DNA of 11,754 nt. Origin: Clostridia bacterium (GTDB lineage Bacteria; Bacillota; Clostridia; Christensenellales; CAG-138). The DNA lies in NCBI GenBank assembly GCA_017435185.1, contig JAFSFN010000125.1, forward strand, positions 1-11,754, in the 5' to 3' direction. The notes beneath the pieces were generated by a model. That model saw nothing but the letters and a program-made list of their open reading frames with translations. It did not search any database and had not been told where the DNA came from. Numbering within the stretch: position 1 is the first letter of the stretch; each line of letters opens with the position of its first letter. A program made the position numbers and the translations under genes. Positions 6,642 to 11,754 of this stretch are shown here, piece after piece.

Positions 6642-7550
6642 TCAGTTCCTCCCCAAAAGCTGTTTACCGGTCACAGCAAGAAACACATCGTCCATCCTGC
6701 CTTTTGTTATCTCAAAATCTCCGAACAACTCACCATGCCTCATTATCAGTTCCACTGCCTGTGCCGTATCGTTTACAAACAAACGATATCCGCCAACTAT
6801 TTTCTCATACGGTCTTTTAAGCATTTGCACTTCGGCTTCGCTTATTCCGTATATGCTCACAAAATCACCGCTGTATTTGTTTTTTAGTTCAAGCGGAGTT
6901 CCCATAGCACATATCCTGCCGTCGTCGATTATGAGCACCCTGTCCGCATCCGCCGTTTCTTCCATGTAATGAGTTGTGAGAAACACCGTCATATTCCTGT
7001 TTTTTCTAAGCTGTGCCAAACAATCCCACACCTTTTTTCTGCTCTGAGGATCAAGCCCTGTTGTGGGTTCATCAAGTATGAGTATTTTGGGGTCATGCAC
7101 CAATGCTCTTGCAATATCTACCCTGCGGCGCTGACCGCCCGAAAGCCTGCCCAGCGTCCTTTTATGCAAGTCATGCAGCTCCAGCATATTCGATATCTCA
7201 TCAAGACGCTTCTCAAACATTTTGCCGCTTATTCCGTAGAGTGCGGCTCGGCTTTTGAGATTGTCATACACATTAAGCGCTTTATCAAGCACCGAGTTTT
7301 GAAATACTGCGCCTATATTGCGCTTTATGCTGTTTTTGTCATTATCAATGTCAAAGCCGTTTATAAAAACTTTTCCGTTGTCCTTTTTGAGCTGCCCGCA
7401 CATTATTGAAATCGTCGTCGATTTACCCGCGCCGTTAACGCCCAAAAAAGCAAAGAGTTCACCCTCATTCACAGAAAAGCTGAGTTCTTTGACGGCTTTA
7501 ACTTCTTTGAAAGATTTGCTTAGATTCTCAATTCTTATGATTTCCTGCAT
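6642..7550 (-). CDS. ABC transporter ATP-binding protein, DrrA-like
   Basis: 302 residues with a complete nucleotide-binding domain: Walker A GVNGAGKST (37-45), Q-loop glutamine Q84 in AVFQNSVLD, signature LSGGQRRR (136-143), Walker B ILILDEPTTGLD (156-167) and switch H194 in LTTHYMEE. The NSVLD after the Q-loop and the C-terminal extension (about 220-302, ending FEITKGRMDDVFLAVTG) are typical of the DrrA/daunorubicin-resistance branch of ABC-2 exporters. The ATG at 7550-7548 has a perfect AGGAGGG ribosome binding site. It is the first gene of a four-gene exporter operon and is directly controlled by the promoter and palindromic operator at 7561-7613. Its permease follows after 4 bases. Confidence 0.94.
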   Translation of the reverse strand: MQEIIRIENLSKSFKEVKAVKELSFSVNEGELFAFLGVNGAGKSTTISIMCGQLKKDNGKVFINGFDIDNDKNSIKRNIGAVFQNSVLDKALNVYDNLKSRAALYGISGKMFEKRLDEISNMLELHDLHKRTLGRLSGGQRRRVDIARALVHDPKILILDEPTTGLDPQSRKKVWDCLAQLRKNRNMTVFLTTHYMEETADADRVLIIDDGRICAMGTPLELKNKYSGDFVSIYGISEAEVQMLKRPYEKIVGGYRLFVNDTAQAVELIMRHGELFGDFEITKGRMDDVFLAVTGKQLLGRN

Positions 7551-7560
7551 TGTGCCCTCC

Positions 7561-7579
7561 TGATATCAAATTGATATCA
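7561..7579. promoter_or_regulatory. Operator-like tandem palindrome TGATATCA-AAT-TGATATCA
   Basis: Two copies of the perfect 8-base palindrome TGATATCA at 7561-7568 and 7572-7579, centres 11 bases apart, that is one helical turn. The pair fills the region from the predicted transcription start to the ribosome binding site of the exporter operon, a classic repressor position. The regulator is unknown; MarR-, GntR- or TetR-type dimers are possible. None is encoded next to it. Confidence 0.65.
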
Positions 7580-7584
7580 TTTAG

Positions 7585-7613
7585 ATTATAATTCTGTTTC
7601 TAACTTCTGTCAA
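7585..7613 (-). promoter_or_regulatory. Consensus promoter of the double ABC exporter operon
   Basis: On the - strand, TTGACA (7613-7608), a 17-base spacer and TATAAT (7590-7585): a perfect sigma-A-type promoter. The start is expected near 7578, about 30 bases before the ATG. A promoter this strong in front of an exporter operon usually needs repression, which fits the palindromes just downstream. Confidence 0.9.
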
Positions 7614-7649
7614 TACGCCATTGAAACAATATTTGTCACTTTGGCCGCA

Positions 7650-7679
7650 TTGACACGGCAACATGATATTAGTTAAACT
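7650..7679 (+). promoter_or_regulatory. Rightward promoter with overlapping palindrome
   Basis: TTGACA (7650-7655), 18 bases, TAAACT (7674-7679), pointing away from the exporter promoter. The -10 box lies within the perfect palindrome TTAGTT-A-AACTAA (7669-7681), a position suited to repression. Downstream lies only a broken gene and then the 64-residue gene. Confidence 0.55.
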
Positions 7680-7681
7680 AA
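7669..7681. promoter_or_regulatory. 13-base palindrome TTAGTT-A-AACTAA, candidate operator
   Basis: Perfect 6-base arms around a central A, covering the -10 element of the rightward promoter. Its sequence differs from the TGATATCA pair about 90 bases away, so it would need a different regulator or a tolerant one. Confidence 0.45.
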
Positions 7682-7725
7682 GCAGTGATTACCACAATAT
7701 AAAATCGGTAGGGAAAACAAATACA

Positions 7726-7946
7726 ATGTTCGACAAGCATATTTTCTTTTGGAAAATCTTATTACCGCCCGTACGACTTTTTCTGCGGATAAAATTCGGC
7801 TACACATACGACAAGGCAAAGGATCTTCCCGAAAATGAGATATAAGGGCTCGGTCGCCGCTTCAACTTCTTGTGTTCGTCTATCCGGCGGCACTTCTCCT
7901 GTTCATATTCAAAGCAGGCAAAAAGAAAGAAAGAATCAAAAAATGA
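7726..7946 (+). pseudogene. Remnant of a lysophospholipid acyltransferase-like gene with a stray C-terminal tail
   Basis: From the ATG at 7726, about 39 residues read FWKILLPPVRLFLRIKFGYT and then YDKAKDLPENEI before a stop at 7843-7845. This resembles the N-terminal membrane-proximal segment of PlsC-type 1-acylglycerol-phosphate acyltransferases, which should continue with a strand and the catalytic N-H-x-x-x-x-D motif; neither follows. In another frame, 7866-7946 encodes LLVFVYPAALLLFIFKAG and then a basic KKKERIKK tail and a stop, which reads like the natural end of a membrane protein. Two gene ends joined with the middle missing suggest an internal deletion, possibly spanning two genes. 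There is a weak AGGGA before the ATG, and a promoter at 7650-7679 is retained. The acyltransferase reading is tentative. Confidence 0.4.
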
Positions 7947-8036
7947 CATAATATTCAATTTTGTCATCATATTCCGATTTATATTTATCTTTTTAGGAAA
8001 TACTGTTTATATAAAGATTTTTAAGGAGTATTTTTT
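7947..8036 (+). promoter_or_regulatory. AT-rich leader of the 64-residue gene with a weak possible promoter
   Basis: The stretch holds TTTATC (7984-7989), 18 bases, TATATA (8008-8013), and a strong AAGGAG ribosome binding site at 8023-8028, 8 bases before the ATG at 8037. The promoter boxes are poor and the region is very AT-rich, so only the ribosome binding site is firm. No terminator separates it from the broken gene upstream. Confidence 0.3.
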
Positions 8037-8231
8037 ATGGAAAAAGATAAAGAAAAAACTTCATCCATACCTGTCGATGACGACCATATGCAGACCGTAT
8101 CTTTTCAGGAATTCACAGGGCTCATACCTGCAGGACTTTCATATGACGAAGATTCCGACATCTATGAAGAGCTTTCCCCCTATCTTCCGCCCCGAGCATA
8201 TATACAGGGCTTCGGAGATTTGGAAAAGTAA
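8037..8231 (+). CDS. Acidic 64-residue protein of unknown function
   Basis: A complete small gene: strong AAGGAG before the ATG, 64 codons with normal codon use, and a terminator hairpin 9 bases after the stop. The protein starts with a charged EKDKEKTSS segment. It continues through an acidic DDDHMQTVSFQEFTGLIPAG core and a DEDSDIYEELSPYLPP stretch, and ends with RAYIQGFGDLEK. About a quarter of its residues are acidic and it has neither a signal peptide nor a membrane segment, so it should be a soluble cytoplasmic protein. The TGLIPAG and YEELSPYLPP stretches look like conserved motifs, but I cannot name a family. It is isolated: the upstream gene is broken and the downstream gene runs the other way. 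Its signals and composition argue that it is real rather than a chance frame. Confidence 0.7.
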   Translation: MEKDKEKTSSIPVDDDHMQTVSFQEFTGLIPAGLSYDEDSDIYEELSPYLPPRAYIQGFGDLEK

Positions 8232-8240
8232 AAGACAACA

Positions 8241-8266
8241 AAAAACAGGCAGTTATGCCTGTTTTT
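8241..8266. terminator. Bidirectional rho-independent terminator
   Basis: Arms AAAAACAGGCA (8241-8251) and TGCCTGTTTTT (8256-8266) form a perfect 11-base stem with loop GTTA. T-runs follow on both strands, so it serves the 64-residue gene (+) and the hydrolase gene (-). The hydrolase stop codon lies exactly in the loop and its last codons form one stem arm. Confidence 0.9.
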
Positions 8267-9008
8267 CTTCGTCATCCATAAGTTTTTGAAAATCTTCCAA
8301 CACTACGAGATTCTCTTTTTCCGTATATCCGAAATGGCCGCTCTCGCACAAAACAGTATTTGTAATATTTGGATTTGAATCAAGATATTTACAGCTTTTC
8401 AATGAAACCAAGTCATCATTCTCGGATTGATAGCTGAAAGTCGGCACTTGAAGCAGATGTATCATTTTTCTGACCGTTTTTGCCTCTTTCAACAGTTCTG
8501 TAAAGCGTGGTGCCCATCCGATATAATCCCAAGGGCGACTGCCGACTGTTTTAACACTGCAATCCCTCATCATAGCATTGACCGTGGCATCATTTCCGCC
8601 CATATTAAGCGCTACTTTCATATTTGCGAGCAATACTCTCAAACGCATATGAACCCGAAGCGGCACAGCAAGCAAAAACAGTTTTTTTATCTTTTGCGGA
8701 TATTTTACTGCCGCTTGTATCGCAAACAGAGTTCCCATCGAATGGGCAACTATTATAACTCTCTCATTTTCGGCAAAAAGCATCTGTAAGTGTTCATCCA
8801 CTTGTTCTTTCCACTTTTCCATGGACGATGCAGCAAATTCCTTCACGCCTTTTCCATGACCGTCAAGCAGTATATTATGTACCGACCATTTCTTTGGTAT
8901 AAGCTCAATAAAGTCTCTGAAATGGTCGGGAGTTCCGACTATTCCGTGTATGAGCAAAACGGCAGTTTTGCTGTCTTTCTGATTTCTTATATACTCGCAA
9001 TGCCTCAC
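8253..9008 (-). CDS. Alpha/beta hydrolase (serine esterase/lipase-like)
   Basis: 251 residues with the alpha/beta-hydrolase layout. The oxyanion strand is AVLLIHGIVGTPDHF (16-30), D-G-H-G-x-G follows (49-54), and the nucleophile elbow is V-A-H-S90-M-G. A cap region spans about 115-185, the acid is D198 in SENDDLV, and the base is H225 in SGHFGY. The triad is complete. No signal peptide is visible, so it is cytoplasmic; the substrate (short ester, monoglyceride or similar) is open. It starts with GTG at 9008-9006, in the GTGA overlap with the stop of the CPBP gene, with GAGGAG nine bases upstream, so the two are translationally coupled. A terminator overlaps its last codons. Family assignment is secure, specificity is not. 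Confidence 0.92.
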   Translation of the reverse strand: MRHCEYIRNQKDSKTAVLLIHGIVGTPDHFRDFIELIPKKWSVHNILLDGHGKGVKEFAASSMEKWKEQVDEHLQMLFAENERVIIVAHSMGTLFAIQAAVKYPQKIKKLFLLAVPLRVHMRLRVLLANMKVALNMGGNDATVNAMMRDCSVKTVGSRPWDYIGWAPRFTELLKEAKTVRKMIHLLQVPTFSYQSENDDLVSLKSCKYLDSNPNITNTVLCESGHFGYTEKENLVVLEDFQKLMDDEEKQA

Positions 9009-9736
9009 GCTTTTATCTCCTCATTTTTCGTGCTGCAACCAAGCAGCCATGCACCGTATGCAATACAGATAATCGACTGCACAACAGCTGTCACTATATC
9101 AGTCTGTGCACTACTCGTTTCACAAGCAAATACGCTCAGTGAGTTCACGACCGCATGGGATATGATGCACGGGATGATGCTCTTTCCGACATGAAATACG
9201 GCCGTATAGCAAAAGCCCACCGCAGAAGCATAAACCAGCTGAAGCAAAGTGTCGAACAGAGGCGCACCCAAGAGAAGATTTACGATATGTCCCATTCCGA
9301 AAGTCAACGAGGAAACGATTATTGCCGTCTTTACATTGTCCCTGCACATTCCTTTGAAAAGCAAGCCCCTAAAAATTACTTCTTCGATGAAAGCGACAAG
9401 GCACATACTTGTCACACCAAGCAGTGCTGCAGGCACTGAATCTTTCAACACAATACCGTTCCACAAATTGACCGATGAAGCTATAATCAGCGGAATAAAG
9501 TGCAAAAAACTCTTTATACTGCCCTTAAAAGCGCACAAGCCCACATACTCGAAAAGCTGATTTTTTCCTATAAATAAAAACAGAATAACCGACAGCACAA
9601 AACCGACTGCCACGGTTAAAAGTTTTGGGATGCCTATACTTTCTGAAATTCCGTCAGCAAGGCTGAATCCGACAACATATATGACTATCCACAAAACAGC
9701 AAACAGAGTCTGATCCTTGTCGAAGAGTTTTTTCAT
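9005..9736 (-). CDS. CPBP family intramembrane metalloprotease (Abi/CAAX-protease-like)
   Basis: 243 residues with about seven membrane segments. The three signature motifs of the CPBP/Abi family are intact: E118-E119-V-I-F-R123-G, F146-G-M-G-H150, and H194-A-V-V-N198. These form the metal-dependent active site within the membrane in relatives such as Rce1. Bacterial members act in bacteriocin maturation or immunity, protein secretion and cell-envelope signalling; which applies here is unknown. The ATG at 9736-9734 has only a modest AAAGG upstream. It is driven by its own good promoter at 9774-9802 and overlaps the hydrolase gene by 4 bases. The two form a compact operon ended by the terminator at 8241-8266. 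Confidence 0.93.
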   Translation of the reverse strand: MKKLFDKDQTLFAVLWIVIYVVGFSLADGISESIGIPKLLTVAVGFVLSVILFLFIGKNQLFEYVGLCAFKGSIKSFLHFIPLIIASSVNLWNGIVLKDSVPAALLGVTSMCLVAFIEEVIFRGLLFKGMCRDNVKTAIIVSSLTFGMGHIVNLLLGAPLFDTLLQLVYASAVGFCYTAVFHVGKSIIPCIISHAVVNSLSVFACETSSAQTDIVTAVVQSIICIAYGAWLLGCSTKNEEIKA

Positions 9737-9773
9737 GTGTGTCTTGCCTTTCTTGTTTCCGTGAGCTTATCTT

Positions 9774-9802
9774 ATGATAAATTTGATATTCAACCTTGTC
9801 AA
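9774..9802 (-). promoter_or_regulatory. Promoter of the CPBP protease-hydrolase operon
   Basis: On the - strand, TTGACA (9802-9797), 17 bases, TATCAT (9779-9774), giving a leader of about 30 bases. It fires away from the lipoprotein gene, whose own -10 lies 50-80 bases to the right. Confidence 0.75.
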
Positions 9803-9850
9803 CCGCACAGCACAAAACACGCTTGAATACATCAAAAAAACATTGTATCC

Positions 9851-9856
9851 TATAAT
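9851..9856 (+). promoter_or_regulatory. Probable -10 box of the repeat lipoprotein gene
   Basis: TATAAT at 9851-9856, 43 bases before the start codon. No good -35 lies 16-18 bases upstream; TTGAAT is 22 bases away. This promoter may therefore be weak or need an activator. Confidence 0.45.
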
Positions 9857-9899
9857 TAAAAGAATGATTTGCAATATGCAAATTGGAAAGGCAAACTAT

Positions 9900-11030
9900 A
9901 TGACATTCAAAAAAACTTTGACGGCAATACTTTCTTGTTCATTAACCGCAGCAATGCTTTCAGCCTGCTCAATAGCAGGTTCGGGCAATGCCGGCCACAC
10001 TCATTCTCCCTCGGATGAATGGGACCGCAATGCACAGCAGCACTGGCACGCATGCGAGTGCGGCGAAAAAATCGACGCTGCAGACCACAGCATAACAGAC
10101 AGCGTATGTTCTGTGTGTCAAAGTAAGATATGGGATTTTGATGATTCTGTCGAGGTGTGCAACTACAACGAACAAGGTGAACTTATTCGTTCCACACTTT
10201 ATGATGCTGACGGTAATGCATCGAGTGATATTCGCTATGAATTCGAATATAACGCAGACAATATTCGAATTTCTACAACTGTCTATGAAAACGGCCGCAT
10301 GATAGAAAAAACAGAATATGCCACAAATGCAGACGGCGAAAGCATTGCAGTCAAGATCACAAATTGGCTCGGAGACGGTTTGTCCGTAATAAACGAATAC
10401 GATGAAAACGGCGATGTAACAGCCATGTACAGCTATGATGAAGCAAACAAACTCACATTTGAAGGCCACTACGAATACTCTCTCACGGCAGACGGTGAAA
10501 GCTACCAGTCAAAGCTTGAAGAGCACGATCTTACAACCGATACAAAATATGCTTGCGAATATAACGAATATGAAGACATATTGAGCAGAATATTTTATAA
10601 TACCGACGGCACTGTAAAATCTTCGGAACGCTATGAGTACGGATACGACGAAAACGGCAAAAAACTTTGGTGCAAGACATATACCAATGATATTCTCACT
10701 TATGAAGTAGTTTCATATGCATCAGGTTCGGACGGTGAGTCGTCATGGCGTTATCCAAAAAAGGCAATCGAGTATTATGATGACGGTACAAAGCTCGTTT
10801 CAGAATACGACGAAAAAGGCAATCCGTATATTGAAACTTACTTCAAAGCTGACGGAACAACAGACCGTGTACTTACCTACGAATACACGCTCACTTCAGA
10901 TGGCAGCTACTATAAATCCAAGGCGACAGAACAATTTGAAGACGGCACAAAAACAGTTTCCGAGTATGACGAAAACAAAGAGCTCATCACTCAGGCCAGG
11001 TATGATGCCGACGGAAATGTAATCGAATAA
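9900..11030 (+). CDS. Lipoprotein with a Cys/His cluster and YD-like repeats
   Basis: 376 residues from the ATG at 9900, chosen for GGAAAGG upstream and because it opens a perfect lipoprotein signal: MTFKKTLTAIL, a hydrophobic core, and MLSAC with Cys23 for lipidation. Residues 33-76 hold a metal-binding-like cluster (H33, H35, H48-W-H50-x-C52-x-C54-G, H63, C70-x-x-C73), a module known from other Firmicute surface proteins. Residues 85-376 are tyrosine- and aspartate-rich beta repeats. Alternating half-units of about 27 residues occur: one with EYSLTADGES, and the next with EYDENG then Y-x-A-D-G-T. ADGES-like units start at 139, 192, 272 and 328 and the EYDENG-like ones at 166, 220, 302 and 355. 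The repeats resemble YD or MORN-like repeats, suggesting binding of polysaccharide or protein at the cell surface. Function is unknown. It stands alone, ended by a strong terminator. Confidence 0.9.
   Translation: MTFKKTLTAILSCSLTAAMLSACSIAGSGNAGHTHSPSDEWDRNAQQHWHACECGEKIDAADHSITDSVCSVCQSKIWDFDDSVEVCNYNEQGELIRSTLYDADGNASSDIRYEFEYNADNIRISTTVYENGRMIEKTEYATNADGESIAVKITNWLGDGLSVINEYDENGDVTAMYSYDEANKLTFEGHYEYSLTADGESYQSKLEEHDLTTDTKYACEYNEYEDILSRIFYNTDGTVKSSERYEYGYDENGKKLWCKTYTNDILTYEVVSYASGSDGESSWRYPKKAIEYYDDGTKLVSEYDEKGNPYIETYFKADGTTDRVLTYEYTLTSDGSYYKSKATEQFEDGTKTVSEYDENKELITQARYDADGNVIE
10152..11027 (+). repeat. Protein-level tandem repeats within the lipoprotein gene
   Basis: Codons 85-376 consist of about ten degenerate units of roughly 27 residues with the theme E-Y-(D/N)-E-(N/K)-G and Y-x-(A/T)-D-G-(N/T). 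They pair into super-units of 53 to 56 residues, with one longer interval of 80. The DNA copies have diverged; only short blocks such as TACGACGAAAA recur, so the duplication is old. Confidence 0.75.
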
Positions 11031-11047
11031 GCGTCACACAACTTAGA

Positions 11048-11079
11048 AAATAAAGGGCGGATTTCTCCGCCCTTTATTT
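11048..11079. terminator. Strong bidirectional rho-independent terminator
   Basis: Arms AAATAAAGGGCGGA (11048-11061) and TCCGCCCTTTATTT (11066-11079) pair over 14 bases with loop TTTC. The GC-rich core is flanked by A and T runs on both sides. It lies between convergent genes and can stop both. Confidence 0.93.
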
Positions 11080-11082
11080 CGT

Positions 11083-11754
11083 TCACTTTATAATATTATA
11101 GTGTATATATTTATCTTCCAGCTTTTCAAGGCGTTCCTTTAAGCGAATCAACATAAAAAACTTATGGCGAATCCAATCTATAAACAAGCATACTAAAAAA
11201 ATAATCAATGCTGAAGCCAAAATTCCTGCTACCATCATGGGTGTGTTCAATTCAGTTAAGAAAACAAATTTTTCAGAAATGAAGTGTCCCCTCACAGCTT
11301 CGTGTTCATGAATTAAATATACACCGAAAGCAGCAGGTGCAACGGCAGAAATAATCCTCGCCGGTTTCGGTGGTATTTTTGCATTTTTGAATGTTAAAAA
11401 CAGTGCAACAGCGGCAACAACCATTGTTGGCGAAATATAATTAAGAAAAGCATTTGTCGTTTTCGGCTCCCCTGAAAGAGCTGCCGTTATACTTTCGCTG
11501 CCAATCCTTATTCCCCATGAAAGCAGTACACTGCCGATATATATCAATACAGCTTTGCTTGATTTTAACGCATCTCCCCACCCATATTTTTTGATATACG
11601 CACCAATAACATATAAATACGCGAGCCAGAAAGTGCTGTATCCCAAAGATGTACCGAATGTGTCTTTGTTCGCAAGTGTCGGGATTACAGTAAACACAAA
11701 AAACAGTAAGCACATGTATGTTTTCAGTTGTTCTTTTGAAAGTGCATTTATGCC
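11083..11754 (-). CDS. Membrane acyltransferase, acyltransferase-3 family (3' part)
   Basis: The last 223 residues of a polytopic membrane protein; the frame is open through the right edge, so the N-terminal part, with the catalytic histidine expected in this family, is outside the window. Six or so helices are visible. The segments FFVFTVIPTL, then STFWLAYLYVIGAYIKKYG and finally APAAFGVYLIHEHEAVR are typical of the second half of acyltransferase-3 proteins, which transfer acetyl or other acyl groups to exported sugars, peptidoglycan or teichoic-type polymers. The tail RHKFFMLIRLKERLEKLEDKY is a basic, helical cytoplasmic end. It converges on the repeat lipoprotein gene with a shared terminator. 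The acceptor cannot be told from this half. Confidence 0.85.
   Translation of the reverse strand, partial: GINALSKEQLKTYMCLLFFVFTVIPTLANKDTFGTSLGYSTFWLAYLYVIGAYIKKYGWGDALKSSKAVLIYIGSVLLSWGIRIGSESITAALSGEPKTTNAFLNYISPTMVVAAVALFLTFKNAKIPPKPARIISAVAPAAFGVYLIHEHEAVRGHFISEKFVFLTELNTPMMVAGILASALIIFLVCLFIDWIRHKFFMLIRLKERLEKLEDKYIHYNIIK

Noticed and set aside
9764..9793. Short dyads TTATC-TTAT-GATAA and TTGA-TAT-TCAA at the CPBP promoter as operators.
   Set aside because: Arms are only 4-5 bases in AT-rich DNA and overlap ordinary promoter boxes; chance is sufficient.
10152..11027. An Rhs or polymorphic-toxin reading of the YD-like repeats.
   Set aside because: The protein is far too short, has no RHS core motif or C-terminal toxin domain, and carries a lipoprotein signal.

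Overview
The window looks like a piece of a low-to-moderate G+C Firmicute of class Clostridia, probably an uncultured gut member of the Ruminococcaceae/Oscillospiraceae type. The grounds are strong AGGAGG-type ribosome binding sites, textbook TTGACA/TATAAT promoters, tightly packed operons, two lipoproteins with Gram-positive-style signals, and gene families common in that group (a YozG/YoaS-like regulator pair, CPBP proteases, DrrAB-type and Ecs-type ABC exporters). There are no RNA genes, CRISPR arrays, insertion sequences or phage genes. Assignments rest on reading motifs by eye; no database search was possible.

Left edge (1-215): two gene fragments meet head-on. Bases 3-125 on the + strand encode part of the glutaminase domain of a glutamine-dependent NAD+ synthetase in GC-rich DNA. 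Bases 215-111 on the - strand encode the first 35 residues of a YbaK-type Cys-tRNA deacylase with ordinary composition. They share a 15-base block that encodes the expected residues of both. This is a breakpoint, most likely an assembly or amplification chimera at a contig end, and nothing left of about 125 should be trusted as native context.

- strand block 243-1506: a promoter at 1478-1506 with unusual symmetric elements drives a DUF2975 membrane protein, a YozG-like HTH regulator, a small lipoprotein and then ybaK. Block 1546-3325 (-): a membrane-anchored coiled-coil protein of unknown function lies downstream of a membrane-tethered metallophosphoesterase. Block 3432-7550 (-): one transcription unit carries two ABC exporters of different types (DrrA-like ATPase and ABC-2 permease, then Ecs-like ATPase and a large permease). 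It follows a perfect TTGACA-17-TATAAT promoter whose start region carries two copies of the palindrome TGATATCA.

Middle (7551-8252): a divergent region with a second palindrome over a rightward promoter, a broken lysophospholipid acyltransferase-like remnant, and a well-formed 64-residue acidic small gene ending at a bidirectional terminator.

Right part: an overlapping CPBP-protease/alpha-beta-hydrolase pair (-), a divergently transcribed lipoprotein with a Cys/His cluster and YD-like repeats (+), a strong bidirectional terminator, and the 3' part of a membrane acyltransferase (-) running off the right edge. The recurring theme is cell-envelope function and export. No whole new system is demonstrated. 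The most unusual items are the chimeric junction, the operator-like palindromes without a cognate regulator, and the repeat lipoprotein.
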